Shown: positions 41,625 through 48,930 of the stretch, piece after piece
How positions within the stretch are numbered: the first letter of the stretch is position 1
Layout of the letters: every line of letters begins with the position of its first letter
From: Bradyrhizobium sp. JYMT SZCCT0180
GTDB taxonomy: Bacteria > Pseudomonadota > Alphaproteobacteria > Rhizobiales > Xanthobacteraceae
Assembly (NCBI RefSeq): GCF_018130165.1
Contig: NZ_JAFCLZ010000001.1
Coordinates: 62,001-126,000 of the forward strand
Direction: 5' to 3'
DNA: 64,000 nucleotides
Translations under genes and position numbers: made by a program
Notes under the pieces: model-generated
Database searches by the model: none
Told to the model about the DNA's origin: nothing
What the model saw: only the letters and a program-made list of their open reading frames with translations

Positions 41625-42536
41625 TCAGGGGACAGGCTTTCGAGCGGGGGGAGATTTCGCCAGGTATTTCACGAGATTTTGCGCATGCGGAGACAGCGAT
41701 GCCAGCTTTCGCACGCACAGGGTGAGGTGGCGGAGAGCCCAGACTTCGTCCAGCGGAATGATGCGCAGCTTGCTGGTCCAGCGCCGGGCAACAGGTTCGG
41801 GAACGATGGCAAGCCCGATCCGGTTTTCAACCACGCGGCAAATTGAATCGAAACCGTCCAGCCGCACACGCAGTTTCAGCCTCTTGCCGGCTCGCGTTGC
41901 CTGTTCATTCAGAAAGTCCTGCCAGGCCGTCTCAGCTCGAAGGCCCACCAGATCGTAATCAAGCACTTCCTTGAACGGTATTTTACGGCAGCGCGCGAGC
42001 TCATGCCTGAGCGGCACGACAAGTACAAACCGGTATTCGCCGACTGGCATGGTCTCAAGCTCGGCAGCGGCTTCGAGCCCCTCGGCAACGATACCGATTT
42101 CCACTTTTCCAGCGGCAACCGCCCTCACAATGTCGCGACTTCTGCCCTCTTCCAGATCCACGTCGATGTTCGGATGGGCCGAGAGAAAGCGTGCCAGGCG
42201 CGCGGGGAGAAATACCGAAATGCCCATCGTGTTGGAGCGAACATGAATCTGCGCCCGCAGTCCCTTCGCATAATCGTTCAATTCTCCACGCATGTGCTCG
42301 AGCTGCTGTATGACAAGACGGGCATGATGAAGGAGCGCCGTTCCCGCCGCCGTCAGTTCGACGCCTCGGCGCTTTCTCACCAGCAGCGGCGTGCCAAGAT
42401 CGACCTCCATGTCGCGGATTCGCTCGCTGGCGGAAGCCAGAGTCATGTTGGCGCGAAGGGCCCCGTGGGTGATGTTCGAGGCATCCGCCACGTGCAGGAA
42501 CAAGCGAAGGTCAGTGAGATCAAATCGCTCAGCCAT
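41625..42536 (-). CDS. LysR-family transcriptional regulator
   Basis: The 303-aa protein starts MAERFDLTDLRLFLHVADAS with the LysR helix-turn-helix (about residues 5-65, including ANMTLASASERIRDMEVDLG). The effector domain follows from about 93 (QIHVRSNTMGISVFLPARLA, IDVDLEEGRSRDIVRAVAAG). It ends in a basic, proline-rich tail. Its target is unclear because the flanking gene on the high-coordinate side is only a weak ORF; no obvious divergent operon partner exists. Confidence 0.9.
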   Translation of the reverse strand: MAERFDLTDLRLFLHVADASNITHGALRANMTLASASERIRDMEVDLGTPLLVRKRRGVELTAAGTALLHHARLVIQQLEHMRGELNDYAKGLRAQIHVRSNTMGISVFLPARLARFLSAHPNIDVDLEEGRSRDIVRAVAAGKVEIGIVAEGLEAAAELETMPVGEYRFVLVVPLRHELARCRKIPFKEVLDYDLVGLRAETAWQDFLNEQATRAGKRLKLRVRLDGFDSICRVVENRIGLAIVPEPVARRWTSKLRIIPLDEVWALRHLTLCVRKLASLSPHAQNLVKYLAKSPPARKPVP

Positions 42537-42647
42537 AGGATCGGAGCCTTCAGCCTAGCCTGAGGCTACCTTAGCGCCTTCCGCATTGTGAGTCCCGCGC
42601 AACGCATCATGCTGAGCGGAGAGACGCCGTCCTGCGCGGAGGCCGCC

Positions 42648-42938
42648 ATGAAACAATATGCGTTGGAGCTGTTCGGATATTGTGTGGGCTTCCTCAGCTT
42701 GTTGCCGAAGCCACGGAGCCCGGAGGAGCCGATCCACCCAATATTTTCCAGCTCCGGCCCTTGTCCCGTTGATCGATATGAAACAGGTTCAGATCACAGA
42801 CCGGTCGCCGGGCATCTCGTCCAAATTGGAGTCATCGCGCTCGACTACCGCCCGAACCTGCCAGGAGCGCACGCACCGATCGCTTCCGGCGGACGCCGCC
42901 CGCTGGGACCGGTGCGCATTATCGCCTCGGTAGGGTGA
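42648..42938 (+). CDS. Possible small ORF upstream of the maoC genes
   Basis: A 96-aa frame with a good GGAGG site six bases before the ATG. It starts MKQYALELFGYCVGFLSLLP, a hydrophobic N-terminus that could be a signal or anchor, then PKPRSPEEPIHPIF. The remainder is Pro/Arg-rich and not recognisable. It is divergent from the LysR gene. The rest of the 42537-43044 gap shows nothing else. Confidence 0.3.
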   Translation: MKQYALELFGYCVGFLSLLPKPRSPEEPIHPIFSSSGPCPVDRYETGSDHRPVAGHLVQIGVIALDYRPNLPGAHAPIASGGRRPLGPVRIIASVG

Positions 42939-43044
42939 CCATAACGGACCCGCCGAGTGCGCCGATCTAGCCGCAACGACCTCAAGCGCGGCACAAGCCG
43001 CCCGCCGAGAAGATTTATGGTTCGCGACCTGATCACATCCCGCT

Positions 43045-43479
43045 TTAGTTCGGAAACTCGACCATCGCCTCGCCGGTCGCGACCTTCTCGCCCGCCTGGT
43101 TGCGCACCATGACGTCGATCAGCACCCAGCGCGAGTTCTTGGTCACCTGCTTCGACTTGACGATCCCCGTCGGCTGGATGGTGTCGCCGGGCTTCACCGG
43201 CTTGACCCAGCGGGTTTCCAGCCTCCGGTGGATGGCGCCCGCCGGATAGGCCCAGTCGGTCAGCATCCGCGAGATCAACCCGAAATTGTTCATGCCATGC
43301 ATGATGATGCCGCCGAAATTGGTCTTGCCGAAATTACCCTTCATGTAGTCGTCGTCGAGATGCAGCGGGTTGTAGTCGAGCGAGGCATCGCAAAACAGCC
43401 GGATCGATTCGCGTGACACCGCGAATTTCGGTCCGTCGATGGCATCGCCGGCATTCAGGTTTTCGAAGCTGGTCGTCAT
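43045..43479 (-). CDS. MaoC-like hot-dog dehydratase (C-half subunit)
   Basis: 144 aa from the ATG at 43479. The hydratase-2 motif region is FCDASLDYNPLHLDDDYMKG with the DxNPxH pattern (Asp/Asn/His catalytic), followed by FGGIIMHGMNNFGLISRMLT. The C-terminal hot-dog strand is WVKPVKPGDTIQPTGIVKSK. It lies 13 bp downstream of the partner gene at 43493, so the two probably make a heteromeric (R)-enoyl-CoA hydratase. A truncated copy is at 36754. Confidence 0.88.
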   Translation of the reverse strand: MTTSFENLNAGDAIDGPKFAVSRESIRLFCDASLDYNPLHLDDDYMKGNFGKTNFGGIIMHGMNNFGLISRMLTDWAYPAGAIHRRLETRWVKPVKPGDTIQPTGIVKSKQVTKNSRWVLIDVMVRNQAGEKVATGEAMVEFPN

Positions 43480-43492
43480 GATCGCTCTCCGC

Positions 43493-43969
43493 TCATTCGG
43501 GCCGGATGGTCCAGCCACGGCCGGAACAGATCACGTCGCCATGCTGGTTGAAGAAGACGTTGTCGTGCACCACGAACAGACGCTCGCGCTTGATGAACTT
43601 GTCGAGCGCGCGGGCCTGCAATGTGATGACGTCGTTCGGCCGCGCCGGAATGTTGTAGCTCCAGGATTGCCCGGCGTTGACGGTGCCGGGCGAGCGCATC
43701 CAGTCGTCCGCCGGCGTACAGGAAAACATCAGCAGGATGTGGATCGAGGGCGGCGCGATCAGCCCGCCATAGCGGGTGGTTTTCGCGTAGGCCTCGTCGA
43801 AATAGATCGGGTGATCCTCGCCGACCGATCTGCAGTACAGCTCGATCGCCTCTTTGGTCAGCGTGTAGGGGATGGTCTTGCGCGGCGCGCCCGGCACGAT
43901 GTCGTCCCAGGCCTTGCGCAAATTGGCGTCTTTCCAGAAATCGGTCTCGAAGGCTTCCGCCTGAGCCAT
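43493..43969 (-). CDS. MaoC-like hot-dog dehydratase (N-half subunit)
   Basis: 158 aa with AGGAGG before the ATG at 43969. It has the FAS1/MaoC N-type fold: KTIPYTLTKEAIELYCRSVG, EDHPIYFDEAYAKTTRYGGL and IAPPSIHILLMFSC. The late strand is PARPNDVITLQARALDKF and the C-terminus GDVICSGRGWTIRPE. The catalytic DxNPxH motif is in the partner at 43045 and reads EDHPIY here, so this is likely the non-catalytic half. The operon is divergent from the amidohydrolase, with a palindrome between them. Confidence 0.85.
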   Translation of the reverse strand: MAQAEAFETDFWKDANLRKAWDDIVPGAPRKTIPYTLTKEAIELYCRSVGEDHPIYFDEAYAKTTRYGGLIAPPSIHILLMFSCTPADDWMRSPGTVNAGQSWSYNIPARPNDVITLQARALDKFIKRERLFVVHDNVFFNQHGDVICSGRGWTIRPE

Positions 43970-44033
43970 GCCATCCTCCTCGTTTCTTGCCTGTTTTTCC
44001 GCGATCTTTGATTCTGCCGCCTTGCGGAATTTG

Positions 44034-44046
44034 TTATATAGTATAA
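44034..44046. promoter_or_regulatory. TTATA-TAG-TATAA palindrome between maoC and amidohydrolase
   Basis: Perfect 5-bp arms around TAG, with TTG and CAA a few bases outside. It lies 65 bp from the maoC-type start and 42 bp from the amidohydrolase start. Short AT-rich dyads like this are typical MarR-family operators, and a MarR gene lies 4 kb away; binding is untested. Confidence 0.45.
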
Positions 44047-44088
44047 TCAATTTCCCAGACCGAAAAATCAAGCCACCGGGAACCCCAA

Positions 44089-44973
44089 ATGGCCAAGCTC
44101 AAGCTGCCCAATATCGACGACGTCGTGGCGATCGACATCCACACCCACGCCGAAGAGCCCTGCGGCATGCACGGCGACGACGGCTATGACGATTTCCAGG
44201 CGCAGATGGCCGACTATTTCAAGTCGCCGCACAAGCACCCACCGACGGTGCCGGAAACCGCGGCCTATTACCGCTCCAAGAAAATCGCGGCCGTGATCTT
44301 CCCGGTCGACGCCGAGCGCGAGACCGGTTTCCGCCGCTACAACAATTACGAGATGCTGGAAGTCGCCTCCGACCATCTCGACGTCCTGATCCCGTTCGTC
44401 AGCATCGATCCCCACAAGGGCAAGCTCGGCGTGCGCGAGGCGCGCAAGCTGATCGAGGAATACGGCGTCCGCGGCTTCAAATTCCACCCGACCATGCAGG
44501 GCTTCTATGCCAACGACCGCATGGCCTACCCGCTCTATGAGGCGATCAACGAGGGCGGCGCGATCGCGCTGTTCCACACCGGCCAGACCGGCGTCGGCTC
44601 CGGCATGCCCGGCGGCATGGGGATGCGGCTGAAATATTCCAACCCGATGTACATGGACGACGTCGCGGCTGATTTTCCCGACCTGAAGATCATCCTCGCT
44701 CACCCGTCGTTTCCCTGGCAGGAAGAGGCGCTGTCGGTCGCGACCCACAAGCCGAACGTCTATATCGACCTCTCCGGATGGTCGCCGAAATATTTCCCGC
44801 CGATCCTGGTGCGCTACATCAACTCGATCCTGCAGGACAAGATGCTGTTCGGCTCCGACTGGCCTGTGATCACGCCGGACCGCTGGCTGGCGGATTTTGC
44901 CAAGCTCGACATCCGCGACGAGATCCGGCCCAAGGTCCTGAAGGCCAACGCGCGGAAGATTTTGGGTATATAA
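44089..44973 (+). CDS. Amidohydrolase-2 family protein (decarboxylase/hydrolase)
   Basis: The 294-aa TIM-barrel enzyme has the metal motif IDIHTHAEE (about residues 15-23), the segment GVRGFKFHPTMQGFYANDRM, FHTGQTGVGSGM, ILAHPSFPWQEEALSVA and the terminal metal-site strand KMLFGSDWPVITPDRW. This is the ACMSD/gamma-resorcylate decarboxylase-like branch that acts on aromatic or ring-cleavage acids. It heads a plus-strand operon with a dienelactone-hydrolase-like gene, a haloacid dehalogenase and YbaK. It is divergent from the maoC pair, so the whole group may break down one aromatic acid. Confidence 0.9.
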   Translation: MAKLKLPNIDDVVAIDIHTHAEEPCGMHGDDGYDDFQAQMADYFKSPHKHPPTVPETAAYYRSKKIAAVIFPVDAERETGFRRYNNYEMLEVASDHLDVLIPFVSIDPHKGKLGVREARKLIEEYGVRGFKFHPTMQGFYANDRMAYPLYEAINEGGAIALFHTGQTGVGSGMPGGMGMRLKYSNPMYMDDVAADFPDLKIILAHPSFPWQEEALSVATHKPNVYIDLSGWSPKYFPPILVRYINSILQDKMLFGSDWPVITPDRWLADFAKLDIRDEIRPKVLKANARKILGI

Positions 44974-45019
44974 AGGGGCGTTCGCTTCGCAGGCGGACGG
45001 TTGAACGAGATGGTGGCCA

Positions 45020-45844
45020 GTGACCCAACTTGCCAAAATCGCTGTCCTCGTCACCGCGATCTCGACGGCAAGCATCGTTCAATGCTTCGCAGCTGAATCG
45101 CCGCCGATCGCCGTCGAGATCGAGAGCCCGCTCGCCAGTTCGCATCCGCTGCAGGGTTACCTGCGGCAAACAAGCAGCGTGAGCCCCTCGCCCGCCGTCG
45201 TGTTGCTGCATAGCTGCTACGGGAATTGGGGGCGGCTGGACGCGCGCTGGGGAAAGCGGATCGCATCCTGGGGCTATGTGACGCTCACCGTCGACAGCTT
45301 CGGCCCGCGCGGCCTGAAGAACTGCGGCGAACATCCCCCGCAGGATCTGATCCTGGATGCCTACCGGGCTCTGAAGTTTCTGGTGCGCCATCCATCGGTC
45401 GATCCTGCGCGTGTTGCGGTGCTGGGTTTTGCCAATGGCGGTCGGGTTGCTCTCACGTCCGTCGAGCACGGCTTCCTGGAACAGGCTTCGCCAAACAAGT
45501 TTCATGCCGCCATCGCCTTCTATCCGCCCTGCCGTAGTTTCAAGGGCGCCATGACGGTGCCCACGCTGATCCTGATCGGCGAACGCGATGACCTGACACC
45601 TGCCGAAGAGTGCCGCAACATGGTGGACGGCCGGGACGCCTTGGGGATCTCAAGGCAGAAGGATCGGGGCACGCCGATCAAACTCATCGTCTATCCCGAC
45701 GCCTATCACGCCTTTGACGCACCCAACGTCACGACACCGGCCAAGCTTTCGGGGCACCGTCTCGAATTCAACCAGACAGCAACGGACCAATCGATCGTCG
45801 CGCTCCGCGAATTCCTCGACGCAACGATTGGCAGGAGAGAGTAA
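45020..45844 (+). CDS. Secreted dienelactone-hydrolase-like protein lacking the usual nucleophile
   Basis: 274 aa from a GTG start. Signal peptide: IAVLVTAISTASIVQCFAAE. The DLH fold shows VVLLHSCYGNWGRLDARWGK, GYVTLTVDSFGPRGLKNCG, VAVLGFANGGRVALTSVEHG, TLILIGERDDLTPAEECRNM and LIVYPDAYHAFDAPN. The nucleophile elbow normally reads GxCxG or GxSxG, but here it is GFANG, with Ala (codon GCC) at the nucleophile position. The acid (ERDD) and His (AYHAF) remain. It may be inactive or use another residue. It follows the amidohydrolase by 46 bp and precedes the dehalogenase by 5 bp. Confidence 0.85.
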   Translation: MTQLAKIAVLVTAISTASIVQCFAAESPPIAVEIESPLASSHPLQGYLRQTSSVSPSPAVVLLHSCYGNWGRLDARWGKRIASWGYVTLTVDSFGPRGLKNCGEHPPQDLILDAYRALKFLVRHPSVDPARVAVLGFANGGRVALTSVEHGFLEQASPNKFHAAIAFYPPCRSFKGAMTVPTLILIGERDDLTPAEECRNMVDGRDALGISRQKDRGTPIKLIVYPDAYHAFDAPNVTTPAKLSGHRLEFNQTATDQSIVALREFLDATIGRRE

Positions 45845-45849
45845 GTCAC

Positions 45850-46596
45850 GTGAATATCAAAGCCGTCGTGTTCGATGCCTATGGCACGCTCTACGATGTC
45901 CAGTCGGTGGCAGATATCACCGAGGACGCGTTTCCCGGCTATGGCGAGATCATCACGCAGGTCTGGCGCATCAAGCAGCTGGAATATACCTGGCTGCGCT
46001 CGCTGATGCGACGCTATGAGGATTTCTCCGAAGTGACGCGCGACTCGCTGGCCTACACGCTTGCCAGCCTCGGGCTCAAGTATGGCGACGACACCTTCGC
46101 GCGCATCATCGACAAATATCTGCATCTCGATCTCTATCCGGACGCGCTTGCGGCATTGTCGGCGATAAAGGATCGCAAGCTCGCGATTCTCTCCAACGGC
46201 AGCCCCGACATGCTCGAGGGACTGGTGTGCAACAGCGGGCTCGACCGCGTGCTCGATGCGGTCATCAGCGTCGACGCCAGGAAGACCTTCAAGCCCAGTC
46301 CCGAAGCGTACATGCTGATTGAGGAACTACTGCATGTGCCGCCCGCCGAGGTACTGTTCATCTCATCTAATCCATGGGACGTCTGCGGCGCCAAGGCGTT
46401 CGGGCTCAACGTCGCCTGGATCGAGCGGGTGACGCCGGAAGCGATGGCGCTGGCCTGTCTCGAAAGCGAGACGCTGCCGCCCTTGACGATGTTCAAGATA
46501 TTGCGCACCCAGATGGACGAGCTCGGCGTTGCGCCCGATCATCGCATCCATGGTCTCGCCGAGCTTCCCGCCCTGGTGTCTGCCCAAAGGTCCTGA
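45850..46596 (+). CDS. Haloacid dehalogenase, type II (L-2-haloacid dehalogenase family)
   Basis: 248 aa from a GTG start 5 bp after the previous stop. HAD motif I is VVFDAYGTLYDVQSVAD with Asp near residue 8; motif II is ILSNGSPDML; motif III lies in RKTFKPSPEAYMLIEELL; motif IV is FISSNPWDVCGAKAFGLNVA. The LSNGSP and SSNPWD forms are typical of L-2-haloacid dehalogenases. It hydrolyses 2-haloacids, or a related phospho or halo acid. Tight spacing shows it is in the amidohydrolase operon. Confidence 0.9.
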   Translation: MNIKAVVFDAYGTLYDVQSVADITEDAFPGYGEIITQVWRIKQLEYTWLRSLMRRYEDFSEVTRDSLAYTLASLGLKYGDDTFARIIDKYLHLDLYPDALAALSAIKDRKLAILSNGSPDMLEGLVCNSGLDRVLDAVISVDARKTFKPSPEAYMLIEELLHVPPAEVLFISSNPWDVCGAKAFGLNVAWIERVTPEAMALACLESETLPPLTMFKILRTQMDELGVAPDHRIHGLAELPALVSAQRS

Positions 46597-46597
46597 A

Positions 46598-47083
46598 ATG
46601 AGTCTTGCCTCCGTTCGCGCCTTCTTCGCCGAGAAGGCGCCCGACATTACCGTGATCGAATCATCGATGAGTTCAGCTACCGTGACGCTGGCCGCCGAAG
46701 CCTATGGCGTCGAGCCGGCGCGGATCGCCAAGACGCTTTCCCTGCGGATCGGCGAACGCGTGGTGTTGATCGTAGCCGCCGGCACCTCGCGGATGGACAA
46801 CAAGAAGGTGAAGGCGCTGTTCGGGGGCAAGCCGAAGATGCTCGGGCTCGACGAGGTCGCCGAGATCACCGGCCATGAAGTCGGCGGGGTCTGTCCGTTC
46901 GGATTGAAGACGCCGCTGCCGGTCTATTGCGATGTGTCGCTAAAGGCGTTCGATATCGTGGTTCCGGCGGCGGGCTCGACGCACAGCGCGGTGCGCATCA
47001 CACCCGCGCGCATGGCGGAACTGACCTCGGCCGAATGGGTCGATGTCTGCGAGGTCAGAACCGAAAGCCAAGCGACGGCCTAA
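46598..47083 (+). CDS. YbaK/EbsC-family aminoacyl-tRNA deacylase
   Basis: 161 aa, starting one base after the dehalogenase stop. It has the YbaK fold: EAYGVEPARIAKTLSLRIGE, VLIVAAGTSRMDNKKVKALF, EITGHEVGGVCPFGLKTPLP and DVVPAAGSTHSAVRITPARM-type C-terminal strands, with the conserved GGVCPFG and the Lys in IAKTL. These trans-editing proteins clear misacylated tRNA. Its place at the end of a catabolic operon is probably historical rather than functional. Confidence 0.88.
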   Translation: MSLASVRAFFAEKAPDITVIESSMSSATVTLAAEAYGVEPARIAKTLSLRIGERVVLIVAAGTSRMDNKKVKALFGGKPKMLGLDEVAEITGHEVGGVCPFGLKTPLPVYCDVSLKAFDIVVPAAGSTHSAVRITPARMAELTSAEWVDVCEVRTESQATA

Positions 47084-47439
47084 TCGTCGTCTTGATAGTA
47101 GGGTCTCGGCGGCAACGGCTGGGGCTGTACCAGTGGTGCTGCGCGGCCGCGCGGCGCCATTTGCTGCTGTGGCGCCCGGCCGGCCGATGGCTGTTGCGCA
47201 TTCGCCTGCGACTCGAACACGGCGCGGCAATTGTTTGACAGTTGCGGCGTGTTCTGCCGCAAACACGTCACGATCCGGCTGACATCCGGAACCTGATCAC
47301 TGCAGAGACGCCATACGTCGGGCGTGCAGGCCATCTGTTGTTCCCAGGTTCCTCTGTACTCTTGAGATGACGCGGGGGCGATAACGGCCGCAATGCCGGC
47401 GGCGATCGCAAGGCTCAGGACAATCCGCTGCGTGCGCAT
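47080..47439 (-). CDS. Small secreted four-cysteine protein
   Basis: 119 aa from the ATG at 47439. The signal peptide (LSLAIAAGIAAVIAPASS) is followed by MACTPDVWRLCSDQVPDVSR, IVTCLRQNTPQLSNNCRAVF and a disordered Gln/Pro-rich tail. The four-Cys pattern (CTPDVWRLC...CLRQN...CRAVF) is a familiar short rhizobial secreted-protein family of unknown role. It is convergent with YbaK and overlaps its stop by 4 bp. Confidence 0.75.
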   Translation of the reverse strand: MRTQRIVLSLAIAAGIAAVIAPASSQEYRGTWEQQMACTPDVWRLCSDQVPDVSRIVTCLRQNTPQLSNNCRAVFESQANAQQPSAGRAPQQQMAPRGRAAPLVQPQPLPPRPYYQDDD

Positions 47440-47665
47440 GGATGGGTCCCCTTCGTTCGATTCCAGAGATAACGCGGAGGTTCCGCGCGGCGTCGGGACG
47501 AAAGCTGTCAAACGAATGCGGCCAAGCAACGTTCGCGCAGACAAGAAAATGTGAATGGAGTTCCCTGCTCCGCCTTGCCGATCTTCCTTGCCGATCTTCA
47601 GCGCCATCGCCTCGCGAAGCGCGCCATGAGCGCCCGCCCGAACGACGTCGCATCGCCGCGTGGAG

Positions 47666-48646
47666 CTACTCGTTCTCCGGGCGCCGCATTTTCGCGTCCA
47701 GAGGCGTCATGCCAAAACGCCGACGAAACGACCGGTGAAAATACGAGACATCGTTGAAGCCGGAGAGATAGGCGATATCGCTGATCTTGCTCACCCGGCG
47801 CATCGGATCGCGCAGCAGCCGCACCGCGCGCATCAGCCGCTGCTCCAGCACGAATTCCGAAAACGTGGTACCAGCGCGCTCGAACAGCATCTGGATGGAG
47901 CGCGGGCTGGCGCGGTGGCGCTGCGCGAGGTCGGCGAGCGTGAGCCTGCCGTCGCCGAGGCGCGACAGAATGTCGGCCTTGATCGCTTCCAGCCGAGCCG
48001 CCGCAAGGCCGCGGTCTTTTGCGAGTTCGGTCTCGTCGCGCCCTGTCCCCAGCATCAGGACCACCAGGTCCAGAAGATGCTGCGAGACGGCGCTCTGCGC
48101 CAGTGCGTCGAGACCCGGGGCATGCTGAAGCACGAGGTCATAATATTGGTGCAGCATCGCCGCGAGCGCGGGGTTTTGCGCGAGCGGCCGCGCAATGCGA
48201 TCTTCCGCATCGGGACAATGAGCGAGCAGCGTCCGACGTTCGATGAACAGTGACTTGAAGCGCCCTTCGGCCAGTTGCGAGACGTCGGCGCCTTCATGGG
48301 CCGCATCGGCAAGGCCGGTACCCATCGGTTCGAGGTCGACCGACCGGCCGCCGACCTTGATGCGCATCGGCGCGGCCGTGGCCAGCACGAAGGCGAGCGC
48401 GCTGTCGCGGTCGGCGCCGGTCGCGACAAATTGCATCGGCGAGCCTGCGGCCCCCGACATCATCAGGCCCGGCAGCGGCACCGCGGTCACGTCGCATCGC
48501 ACGGGCCCGGCGGCGAGTGGCGCCACATCGCCGCACATCACGCGGCGGCAAAACTCCTCCCGCCAGGCGTCATAGGTTGGCCCATGCGGGTCGCCGGCAT
48601 AGCCGAGGCGCGGCGCGCCGCGGGTCGATTGGCTGTCGGCCGCCAT
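47666..48646 (-). CDS. AraC-family transcriptional regulator
   Basis: 326 aa from the ATG at 48646. The C-terminal AraC domain has two helix-turn-helix units: LTLADLAQRHRASPRSIQML and ISDIAYLSGFNDVSYFHRSF, followed by FRRRFGMTPLDAKM. The N-terminal half (about 1-200) is the AraC-binding-like sensor of the FeaR/OruR type. It is divergent from the autotransporter at 48931, which it may control; the intergenic gap is 284 bp. Confidence 0.9.
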   Translation of the reverse strand: MAADSQSTRGAPRLGYAGDPHGPTYDAWREEFCRRVMCGDVAPLAAGPVRCDVTAVPLPGLMMSGAAGSPMQFVATGADRDSALAFVLATAAPMRIKVGGRSVDLEPMGTGLADAAHEGADVSQLAEGRFKSLFIERRTLLAHCPDAEDRIARPLAQNPALAAMLHQYYDLVLQHAPGLDALAQSAVSQHLLDLVVLMLGTGRDETELAKDRGLAAARLEAIKADILSRLGDGRLTLADLAQRHRASPRSIQMLFERAGTTFSEFVLEQRLMRAVRLLRDPMRRVSKISDIAYLSGFNDVSYFHRSFRRRFGMTPLDAKMRRPENE

Positions 48647-48930
48647 AAGCGCGCGCGTCTCCAGGCTCGTGTAACGGAACACCAATATCGCGTTGGCGGC
48701 CCGGCGCAACGTCTTCCAGCACAATTGCGCGCCAGGCCATGACAATTTGCGCTGTAGTCCAATTGGTGCGGCAACCCGTCGCGCCGTCGGTCCGCCGTCC
48801 GTGGCAGCGCCGCAACAGGCCGGCACAAACCGCCGCCCTGCGCTTTCGGCCACAATGCGTTTCGCTCGGCTCCAAGAAGCGCCACGACGTTCCCGCTAGC
48901 AGTTCGGATGCTGCAACGAAGGAATCGTCG

